From: Clostridia bacterium
GTDB taxonomy: Bacteria > UBA6262 > WVXT01
DNA: 43,821 nucleotides
Reading direction: 5' to 3'
Assembly: GCA_009619095.1 (NCBI GenBank)
Contig: WJOT01000131.1
Coordinates: forward strand, 1-43,821
The position numbers were made by a program, and so were the translations under genes. Each line of letters begins with the position of its first letter. Positions within the stretch are counted from its first letter, which is position 1. Positions 32,213 to 38,511 of the stretch are shown in pieces. The notes below the pieces were generated by a model. It worked only from the letters and a program-made list of their open reading frames with translations. It searched no databases and was not told the origin of the DNA.

Positions 32213-32593
32213 ATGTATCCATATTACTTCAGGAAGAAAGCTTCCAGAAAACCGCGTACAGTGTTAATAGAAGATTGTTTTGCTGAGAAAGCCAAAAGTT
32301 GGCTCTGGATTTTGGGAATTATTATTGTTTTGGTTATAGTTTTTTCAATAGTTAAATTCTCTGGTCAGATTAACTCCTATTCTGGTGATAGTCAGGCAGG
32401 TAAAAATATCAGTCCTGTGAAAAATATTGCTTTCACCTCTTGTCCATATTGTCGAGGTATGCTTGACCATCAAGGAAGATGCAATATTCCCGAGTGCCCG
32501 CTTTATAGTCCCCATTGGAGGATAGATAGTAATCAAGAGCAACCTTCTGGAGGAGGGAGATTGCCCAACAGACCTTGGTGTCTGAATCGTTGA
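32213..32593 (+). CDS. Membrane-anchored small cysteine-module protein
   Basis: A 126-residue protein with a basic cytoplasmic N-terminus, one transmembrane helix (about 30-48, WLWILGIIIVLVIVFSIV) and an exported C-terminal part with C77-x2-C80-x9-C90-x4-C95 (CPYC...GRCNIPECP). The same module, same spacing, occurs in the protease encoded next door (C290-x2-C293-x9-C303-x4-C308). This suggests that the two proteins bind the same metal or interact. The start is 7 nt after the CDF gene and its end is 11 nt before the protease start. No known family recognised. Confidence 0.72.
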   Translation: MYPYYFRKKASRKPRTVLIEDCFAEKAKSWLWILGIIIVLVIVFSIVKFSGQINSYSGDSQAGKNISPVKNIAFTSCPYCRGMLDHQGRCNIPECPLYSPHWRIDSNQEQPSGGGRLPNRPWCLNR

Positions 32594-32604
32594 ATGGGGG
32601 AAAT

Positions 32605-34044
32605 ATGAATAGTTCACAGAAGATAATCAAATTGATTTTAATCAGTGCAGTGACAATGGCTTTCCCTGTAGTTACTGAGGGAGGAGTAAATCCGCAAGGT
32701 CAAAGTCATCTTCAGTATGATTTCAATCGCGCGGCTGAAGGAGTAAAACCTTGTGTAGTGGGCGTTACCGCATTTAAAAATTTTCATAATGGAACAATAC
32801 CTACACTTCCCCAAGGAATATTTTTTGCTGACCCTTTCGTTCAAAACGTTCCTTCACTGCCCTGTCAGCAAAAAATTGGTTCGGGAATAATTATCGATAG
32901 CCGGGGATATATTCTTACAAACTTGCATGTAATTAAACAGGCGAAAGATATACACGTAACCTTAACTGGACTGAATCCTATGAAATCAAAATTTCACCAG
33001 GCCCGGGTAGTAAAGATAGATATCAATATGGACCTAGCCTTACTGAAAATTATTCCTGATGAGCCTTTACCTGTAGCCAAACTCGGCAATTCTGAAATGG
33101 TTAGACTTGGTGATTGGGTTATGGCTATTGGTAGCACTTTTGGTTTCGAGCAAACTATTACAGCAGGCATTGTCAGCGCAAAAGACAGAATCCTGAATAT
33201 CGATGGAATAGTCTATCGTGGCTTGATTCAGACTGATGCATCAATAAATCAAGGTAATTCAGGTGGACCTTTGGTTAACATGAACGGGGAAGTAATAGGC
33301 ATAAATACTGCTATATATGCCCCCAATGGTACGTTTACCGGAGTAGGCTTTGCTATTCCCATTAATCAGGCTAAATCTTTTCTTAATCAAAATATTCCTG
33401 TGGCTTTGGTTGCTCAACAAGCAACCAACAACTATTCTCCAGTCGCTTTAGGTTGGGGAGCGGGACAACCCTGTCCTTATTGCGGGGTAGCTCTTGATTC
33501 TCGAGGTGTGTGCCCTTTACCAAGGTGCCCTTGGAATTTCAGGTCATCCCCACAACAGGTAGCTTTACCTTGTCCGGGAGCTTGCCCCGGTTGCCCTCTC
33601 GGTACTCCACAGATACCGAGTCAACAAGTTGCTATGCCTTGTCCTGGAGCATGTCCCGGATGTCCCTTGGGAACACCGCAAACATCACCCCAGCCAGTTC
33701 TTTTTAATCCTGCTCCTGGTGTTATGGATAGTCCGGCAACTAATCAAGTCATATTTGTTGCCGGGAAGTCAGTAAATAGTTCCTGGCTGGGAGTTTCATT
33801 ACTACCAAGACAAAATGGATTGCAGGTTGTAGAAGTAATCATGGATTCACCTGCAGAAAGAGGCGGAGTGAAGTTGGGAGATATTATTGTGCAGTTGAAC
33901 GGTAAAGTGATAGAGACTATTACCGATTTTGATAATACGATGGATAAAATAAGACCAGGAAAGAAAATAAAATTAGTAGTCATTCGTCAAGGGAAGAAAA
34001 GAGCTCTCTATTTGCGCACGGGTAAATCCCATCCCTTGCCGTGA
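32605..34044 (+). CDS. MamE-like serine protease with proline/cysteine-rich modules
   Basis: A 479-residue exported protease. Order: signal peptide or anchor (about 6-23); trypsin-like domain (about 35-265) with complete triad H108 (TNLHVIKQ), D143 (NMDLALLKI) and S219 (QGNSGGP); cysteine module C290-x2-C293-x9-C303-x4-C308; two copies of a motif PCPGACPGCPLGTPQ; one PDZ domain (about 385-470, SPAERGGVKLGDIIVQLNGK). There is no CXXCH. The place of the cysteine modules, between protease and PDZ, is where MamE of Proteobacteria has its heme magnetochromes. ATG 32605 is chosen for the GGGGG at 32596-32600 and because it starts the signal sequence. Confidence 0.82.
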   Translation: MNSSQKIIKLILISAVTMAFPVVTEGGVNPQGQSHLQYDFNRAAEGVKPCVVGVTAFKNFHNGTIPTLPQGIFFADPFVQNVPSLPCQQKIGSGIIIDSRGYILTNLHVIKQAKDIHVTLTGLNPMKSKFHQARVVKIDINMDLALLKIIPDEPLPVAKLGNSEMVRLGDWVMAIGSTFGFEQTITAGIVSAKDRILNIDGIVYRGLIQTDASINQGNSGGPLVNMNGEVIGINTAIYAPNGTFTGVGFAIPINQAKSFLNQNIPVALVAQQATNNYSPVALGWGAGQPCPYCGVALDSRGVCPLPRCPWNFRSSPQQVALPCPGACPGCPLGTPQIPSQQVAMPCPGACPGCPLGTPQTSPQPVLFNPAPGVMDSPATNQVIFVAGKSVNSSWLGVSLLPRQNGLQVVEVIMDSPAERGGVKLGDIIVQLNGKVIETITDFDNTMDKIRPGKKIKLVVIRQGKKRALYLRTGKSHPLP

Positions 34045-34061
34045 ACGTCGAGGTGTTCTGT

Positions 34062-34083
34062 GAACAGTTTGCAGTTTCGCATC
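34062..34083 (+). repeat. Second copy of the 22-bp intergenic repeat
   Basis: Matches 10632-10653 at 21 of 22 positions (GAACAGTTTGCAGTTTCGCA plus TC). Here a frame from GTG 34060 runs 27 codons and ends at 34143, overlapping the ATG of the next gene, so it could couple translation. Both copies precede genes of the cluster. Confidence 0.6.
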
Positions 34084-34139
34084 TCATTGCTCCTTGCCCT
34101 GAGGGACAAGGCATTACTAAAAGGGCGAGGTGAAATGCC

Positions 34140-34910
34140 ATGATTCAGAAACCGATACGCAACAAGAATTTTTTAATTGCCTTAATCTTAGGCACAATAT
34201 TGATAGCAGCGGGGATATGGACATTTCTTGGGTCAAAGGGTGTCTCTGGCCCTACTCAAGATGTGAACAAAGTAGCTCTTCCAGCCAAAGGTGATGACTT
34301 GAATGCCCAAATATCAGAATATTTTGGACGAGCTCCCTATTTTATCGTCTACGATGTGAACAGGAAAGTTTTCTGGACGATTCCCAATCCTTTTGTCAAT
34401 GAAGCGCACGCTGTTGGTTTGCGGGTGGGAACGATGTTGGTCAAAAAAAGAGTGGGTGTGATTGTATGCAAGAATATCGGTCCTGAGCCAATCAAGAAGT
34501 TCAACGATTCAAAAATAGAGGTATATATAGGAGCAGAGGGGACAGTCGCCGATGGAATTAAGCAATATAAGAGTAATCAGTTGATATTGACAACTAAGGC
34601 CAATGTTCCTACGCATTACGGTCTGCCAGGGCAACATCCCTGTCCCAATGTTCTCGGTCAGCCGAAAAAAAGAATAGAAAATCCGATGAAGCAAGCTGCT
34701 GTTAATATTTACGACCCTCAATGGAATGGCTGGACGATAGTTTGTTCGAATTGTAAGACTATTATGACAATTCCTTATCAAGGATTTTTGCCGCCGCAGA
34801 GCATTGTTTGCCCCTACTGTAAAGCAAGAATAATTTTAAGAACAGGTGATTCACCGGCGCGGTTAATTGCTGAAAGATTAAAGGACAAAAATTTTCCATT
34901 TCTGAGATGA
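34140..34910 (+). CDS. Membrane-anchored NifX-like protein with C-terminal zinc ribbon
   Basis: A 256-residue protein. A transmembrane helix at 11-30 (FLIALILGTILIAAGIWTFL) anchors an exported NifX/NifB-type domain (about 45-150; VALPAKGDDLNAQISEYFGR, then a Gly/Val-rich core), followed by a C-terminal ribbon C202-x2-C205-x18-C224-x2-C227. NifX-type domains bind iron-sulfur or iron-molybdenum precursors; an exported one joined to a ribbon is unusual. The cytosolic form at 9905-10345 has the same core. The ribbon resembles those of the mamE product and of the next gene, linking these proteins. It may hold or hand over iron in the magnetosome lumen. Confidence 0.78.
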   Translation: MIQKPIRNKNFLIALILGTILIAAGIWTFLGSKGVSGPTQDVNKVALPAKGDDLNAQISEYFGRAPYFIVYDVNRKVFWTIPNPFVNEAHAVGLRVGTMLVKKRVGVIVCKNIGPEPIKKFNDSKIEVYIGAEGTVADGIKQYKSNQLILTTKANVPTHYGLPGQHPCPNVLGQPKKRIENPMKQAAVNIYDPQWNGWTIVCSNCKTIMTIPYQGFLPPQSIVCPYCKARIILRTGDSPARLIAERLKDKNFPFLR

Positions 34911-34925
34911 AAGAGAGAGAAGGTT

Positions 34926-35717
34926 ATGCATCAGGATAAAAGTTACAATAAAAATCACTTGATATGGATAGCCATAGGTGTTTTTCTCTGTCTGATATGT
35001 TTAACTATAGTATCGTTGCTTGATTTGAAAAAAGATTATCAAAAAAATCCTATGGTTGATAATCAGGCTACTATGATTGCTGGAGGGCAGAGCTATTATT
35101 CTGGCGGAAGGACTGCTGCTATATGTCCTAATTGTGGAGCGGTCGGTATACCTAAATGTTTCTATTGTGGATTTTCCATGGAGTGGAACCCACGAACAGG
35201 TATTTACTTTTGTCCCCGGTGTCTGAGAGTTGGTTCAGCACTTTGTCCGGGTTGCGGAACATCGATGCAACCATTAAGAAAATTTAGAGTCGCACCCATT
35301 GATCCCAGAGGCAATTTTTCTCCGTCAGTAAGGAACGCTATACCTATCGCAGGTTGTGCTACTTGTCCTGCAAGGAACTATTGCCAGCCTGCTGCTGGCC
35401 AGGGACAGCAGGTGGCTATGCCTTGTCCCCTCCACTGCCCAGGTTGCCCTCTTGGGACTCCGCAGATACCGACTCAACAAGTTGCTATGCCTTGTCCTGG
35501 CGCGTGTCCTGGATGTCCTCTGGGAACACCGCAAACTCCAAATCAACAAATTGCCTGGCCTAATAGAGGCATTCCTTCTTCGCCAGTAGCCGGATTTGGA
35601 CGTCCAGATTATTTAATCTGTCCAAATTGTAATTATACTATGCCACATCAGTTCGGTATTCCTGCCTATACGGTGGTTTGTCCTAACTGTGGCAGGAGGA
35701 TGATTAGAGGACGATAA
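34926..35717 (+). CDS. Cysteine-rich membrane-anchored protein with multiple metal ribbons
   Basis: A 263-residue protein of no known family with 21 visible motif cysteines. After a transmembrane helix (12-32) comes a four-pair module C67/C70, C78/C81, C96/C99, C107/C110 (spacing x7, x14, x7), a cluster C144/C147/C153, two copies of a proline/cysteine motif (C167/C171/C174 and C190/C194/C197, VAMPCPGACPGCPLG), and a last ribbon C232-x2-C235-x16-C252-x2-C255. The first module recurs with identical spacing in the 36431 product, the proline motif in the 32605 protease, and the last ribbon in mamE. It may be a multi-metal electron carrier or scaffold outside the cytoplasm. Confidence 0.75.
   Translation: MHQDKSYNKNHLIWIAIGVFLCLICLTIVSLLDLKKDYQKNPMVDNQATMIAGGQSYYSGGRTAAICPNCGAVGIPKCFYCGFSMEWNPRTGIYFCPRCLRVGSALCPGCGTSMQPLRKFRVAPIDPRGNFSPSVRNAIPIAGCATCPARNYCQPAAGQGQQVAMPCPLHCPGCPLGTPQIPTQQVAMPCPGACPGCPLGTPQTPNQQIAWPNRGIPSSPVAGFGRPDYLICPNCNYTMPHQFGIPAYTVVCPNCGRRMIRGR
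35457..35536 (+). repeat. 80-bp coding repeat shared with the protease gene
   Basis: About 7 mismatches in 80 bp relative to 33604-33683 in the 32605-34044 gene. The unit encodes the VAMPCPGACPGCPLGTPQ motif and is itself imperfectly doubled within each gene. The high DNA identity suggests recent duplication or gene conversion. Confidence 0.75.
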
Positions 35718-35727
35718 GGGTGAGACT

Positions 35728-36336
35728 ATGAAAAAATATTTTTCCACTACTGAAGTAGCAAAATACTGTAAAGTTACCAGATTCACCATTATCAACTGGG
35801 TTGAAAAAGGATTACTCCATGCTCAGAAGACCGCCGGTGGTCACCGGCGTATTTTGCTTTCTGAACTGATCAGATTTATACGAGAAAAAAATATGGATTT
35901 GTCTAATCTGGAGTTACTTTCTCCTGAGATGGGATTCAAGTGGTGCTGGGAATATCATCAGAACTGTAATAAAGATGGCTATGAAAGTCATAAATGTCGA
36001 AGCTGTCTTGTCTACCTAACTCACTCAAAGAAATGTTTCCAGCTACGGGGAGAAGTAGGTCATAAGAGAATTTTTTGTAATTCTCTCTGTGAAGATTGCG
36101 ACTATTACAAGGACTATTTCAATAATTTTCAGTGGTGCTGGGAATATCATGAACAGAATGATAAATCAGACCATCAGTGCACAAGATGCGTGGTATATCT
36201 CACCAGAACCAGATGGTGTTTTACTTTAAGAGAAGAGACAGGTCACAGAAAGATATTTTGCGAAAAGAACTGCACAGAATGTTCTTATTATCTAAAGTTT
36301 GCCCCGTTAGAAAGACCTATGGTAAACCAGAGATAA
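35728..36336 (+). CDS. MerR-type regulator with duplicated Cys/His domain
   Basis: A 202-residue cytoplasmic protein. Residues 3-52 form a MerR/excisionase helix-turn-helix (FSTTEVAKYCKVTRFTIINW, then KTAGGHRRILLSEL). The rest is two copies of a domain of about 55 residues with matching ligands: C73/C137, H77/H141, C90/C151, C93/C154, C103/C164, H112/H173, C117/C178, C121/C182 and C124/C185. So many conserved Cys/His suggests zinc or Fe-S binding, hence a metal or redox sensor. It lies among the cysteine-rich genes and may regulate them. I do not recognise the repeated domain. Confidence 0.8.
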   Translation: MKKYFSTTEVAKYCKVTRFTIINWVEKGLLHAQKTAGGHRRILLSELIRFIREKNMDLSNLELLSPEMGFKWCWEYHQNCNKDGYESHKCRSCLVYLTHSKKCFQLRGEVGHKRIFCNSLCEDCDYYKDYFNNFQWCWEYHEQNDKSDHQCTRCVVYLTRTRWCFTLREETGHRKIFCEKNCTECSYYLKFAPLERPMVNQR

Positions 36337-36430
36337 CAGGAAATAAAACCTCTAACGGAGATGGTGATTAAAAGCCATCGCCAGAGTTTTCTAAGAGGTT
36401 GTACTTTCGGGAAAAAAGTGTAGCTGTCAA

Positions 36431-36811
36431 ATGGAGAATAAATTTTCTGTTTTAGGGTCTAAACTATGGATAATGACTCTTGTTGTGGTAGCATTTTTGG
36501 TTATTCTCGTGGTAAATTTTAGATTTCAAGAAAGCATGCTAAAAAAAGAATTAATTGAACATACTACTATAACTATGGGAAAAAAGAATGTTTGTATCTG
36601 CCCTCTTTGCAAAAAGAAAGGGTTGGCTTATTGTATGCATTGCGGTTCGCCAATGAATTGGGATAAACCCAGCAGACATTTTATTTGTCCTAGTTGTAAA
36701 ACTGTAGGGCTTCCCCGCTGTCCTAATTGTAAGGTGTTGATGTTTGGACTGAATGTTACCAAAAAAATTCATAGCAGATTAATGAAGGGTTCTCCGATAC
36801 CGGTTTATTAA
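36431..36811 (+). CDS. Membrane-anchored protein with four-pair CXXC module
   Basis: A 126-residue protein with a transmembrane helix (about 11-30, KLWIMTLVVVAFLVILVVNF) and an exported double-ribbon module C57/C60, C68/C71, C86/C89, C97/C100. The spacing x7, x14, x7 is identical to that in the 34926-35717 product. Double zinc ribbons of this kind bind two Zn or, rubredoxin-like, iron. It is followed 3 nt later by a tiny membrane gene with a CXXC end and then by a NapH-like Fe-S protein, suggesting an extracytoplasmic redox group. Confidence 0.75.
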   Translation: MENKFSVLGSKLWIMTLVVVAFLVILVVNFRFQESMLKKELIEHTTITMGKKNVCICPLCKKKGLAYCMHCGSPMNWDKPSRHFICPSCKTVGLPRCPNCKVLMFGLNVTKKIHSRLMKGSPIPVY

Positions 36812-36814
36812 AAA

Positions 36815-36955
36815 ATGAATAGATGGATTGTAATTCTGATAATAATCATATTGAGCACTCTATTAGTAGGCTATGGTAAAAAAATAGGAAATGTCCCTGA
36901 AACACAACATAACGGAGCAACTCTTTGTTTATCGTGCATCGGAGTTGGCGAATAA
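36815..36955 (+). CDS. 46-residue membrane peptide ending in CLSC
   Basis: A short gene with one transmembrane helix (RWIVILIIIILSTLLVGYG) and a C-terminal LCLSCIGVGE. It resembles the small CXXC proteins (CD1871A type, ending CLECIGIG or similar) that occur next to NapH-like 4Fe-4S membrane proteins, and indeed such a gene lies 78 nt downstream. No good ribosome binding site is visible, but it starts 3 nt after the preceding stop, so translation may be coupled. The Cys pair near the outer end of the helix suggests redox or thiol chemistry. Confidence 0.6.
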   Translation: MNRWIVILIIIILSTLLVGYGKKIGNVPETQHNGATLCLSCIGVGE

Positions 36956-36956
36956 T

Positions 36957-37017
36957 CAATTCTGGGGACACAATTCTGGGGACACAATACTTAATTATGA
37001 CGCAGACTGAAGTCTGC
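36957..37017. repeat. Tandem 14-bp repeat and palindrome
   Basis: CAATTCTGGGGACA is present twice in tandem (36957-36970 and 36971-36984), followed by CAATACTTAATTATGACG and the palindrome GCAGACT-GA-AGTCTGC (37002-37017). GGGGACA-x-AATACTTAATT resembles ends that I recall near IS200-like elements, so this may be a transposon scar. Confidence 0.55.
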
Positions 37018-37033
37018 TACTCCAAAGATTTAT

Positions 37034-37933
37034 ATGATGGAACTTCTAAGACGAATTACTCAAATATTTGGATTTGTTATCTCTCACGCTTATCTGAGAG
37101 TTATTGCTACCAAACAAATTTATCAAGGACCATTAAAAGCAACCTGTATCCCATTTGTCACCTGTCACGCCTGCCCGGCAGCTGTTTTTTCCTGTCCTTT
37201 AGGAACAATTCAACATTATATGGTAATCCGTCAGATACCTTATGTTTTACTTGGCCATTTAGGAATCCTTTTGGTAGCCGTGGGAAGAATGGCCTGCGGC
37301 TGGCTTTGTCCAGTGGGATTGTTTCAAGACCTGATGTACAAAATTAAAAGTGTAAAAATAAAGATTCCTCATCGGCTTGATTACTTCAAATATGCCACTC
37401 TCCTGGGATTAGTCGTATTAATACCTTACCTACACGGTGAAGCGTGGTTTTGCAAGTTATGTCCGCCCGGCACTTTGGAAGCAGCCATTCCCTGGGTGCT
37501 TTGGAATCCTATCAATCTTGAATTTCAACAACCCACTGTTGATATTGCTACGATTGGGCTGTTATTTTTCATTAAAATTGCCATTCTCGTGGGTTTTGTT
37601 ATTTTCATAGTGATTTCTAAACGGCCCTTTTGTAGAGTCTTGTGTCCATTAGGGTTAATATTTTCCATATTCAATCGTTTCAGTTTAATCAGGATGAAAG
37701 TTGAAAATGCTTCTAAATGTAGTGATAAATGTAATCTTTGCTTAAAAGATTGTCCGATGGAGATAAAAATATATGAGGATCCGAATTCAAGTGAGTGTAT
37801 TCGTTGTCTGAAATGTACAAAATGCAAAAAAGTAAAAGTGGGCATTGGTAATTTAAGTGAATCGGTGTTGCCAGCGAAAAGGCTACCCAAGACAGTCCCT
37901 GGGGTGATGTCAGGTAAACAGGAAACTCCATGA
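37034..37933 (+). CDS. NapH-like polytopic 4Fe-4S membrane protein
   Basis: A 299-residue protein with about five helices. It has the NapH/NosR/CcoG-type motifs: CHACPAAVFSCPLGTIQH, GRMACGWLCPVGLFQDLM, CKLCPPGTLEAAIP and FCRVLCPLGLIFSIFNRFS, then two ferredoxin-like groups CSDKCNLCLKDCPME and CIRCLKCTKCKK; the second lacks the usual CP. Such proteins pass electrons from quinol across the membrane to outside acceptors. With the fixC/quinone genes it may feed electrons to the cysteine-rich exported proteins. Some Mad proteins of deep-branching magnetotactic bacteria are polyferredoxins of this type. It overlaps the next start by 4 bp. Confidence 0.83.
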   Translation: MMELLRRITQIFGFVISHAYLRVIATKQIYQGPLKATCIPFVTCHACPAAVFSCPLGTIQHYMVIRQIPYVLLGHLGILLVAVGRMACGWLCPVGLFQDLMYKIKSVKIKIPHRLDYFKYATLLGLVVLIPYLHGEAWFCKLCPPGTLEAAIPWVLWNPINLEFQQPTVDIATIGLLFFIKIAILVGFVIFIVISKRPFCRVLCPLGLIFSIFNRFSLIRMKVENASKCSDKCNLCLKDCPMEIKIYEDPNSSECIRCLKCTKCKKVKVGIGNLSESVLPAKRLPKTVPGVMSGKQETP

Positions 37934-38511
37934 AAAAAATTCTTATTTTTAGTGCAAAAATTTTACTTCTTATTATTTTTATTAAGGTTTTAATTTTAGT
38001 TTTTATTGTTTCCCTTACCAGAAAAAACGAAACACAGATTTCTGCATCACTTGTACAAAATCGTGCAGGGTTCTCACATGTCTGGTTAGGTATTCAGGTT
38101 CTTCCTATTGATAAGACGGTAGTAAAGAACTTCAATTTACCTTTTCACCGGGGCCTTTTAGTAAGGAAGGTGATTAGCGGTTCACCGGCTGCTGAGGCGG
38201 GTGTAATGAGAGGAGACGTTATTAGAAGAATTGGAAATACAAGGATGAGGGATACCTTGCAACTACGGAAAATTATTAGTAAAATGTCACCAGGACAAAA
38301 AGTAAGAGTGGTGTATATACGAAATATGAAAACAAAGACTGTGTATGTTCGTTTGGAACAACCACTTTTTGACACTTTGATTGATAGGAATGCACAACTT
38401 GTTTATGGAGTTTATCCTGCTGTTATACCGCCGACTGATATACCCTATCCATATTTTTACTTTGGCGAAGAAAGAGAAGAAATGGAGAATGAACTACCTG
38501 AAAACGAATAA
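37930..38511 (+). CDS. Membrane-anchored PDZ protein (MamP-like without heme domains)
   Basis: A 193-residue protein: transmembrane helix at about 8-30, then one PDZ domain (about 50-145; WLGIQVLPI, RGLLVRKVISGSPAAEAGVM, RGDVIRRIG) and a tail ending FGEEREEMENELPENE. MamP consists of a membrane anchor, PDZ and two magnetochromes; this protein has the first two and no cysteine at all. The acidic tail would face the magnetosome lumen and might bind iron. The ATG overlaps the NapH-like stop (ATGA), so the pair is co-translated. It is the last gene of the cluster. Confidence 0.75.
   Translation: MKKILIFSAKILLLIIFIKVLILVFIVSLTRKNETQISASLVQNRAGFSHVWLGIQVLPIDKTVVKNFNLPFHRGLLVRKVISGSPAAEAGVMRGDVIRRIGNTRMRDTLQLRKIISKMSPGQKVRVVYIRNMKTKTVYVRLEQPLFDTLIDRNAQLVYGVYPAVIPPTDIPYPYFYFGEEREEMENELPENE

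Noticed and set aside
33551-35545. CRISPR array or other DNA repeat system based on the repeated 80-bp units
   Set aside because: The units are in frame within two coding sequences, are few, and encode a conserved Pro/Cys peptide motif.
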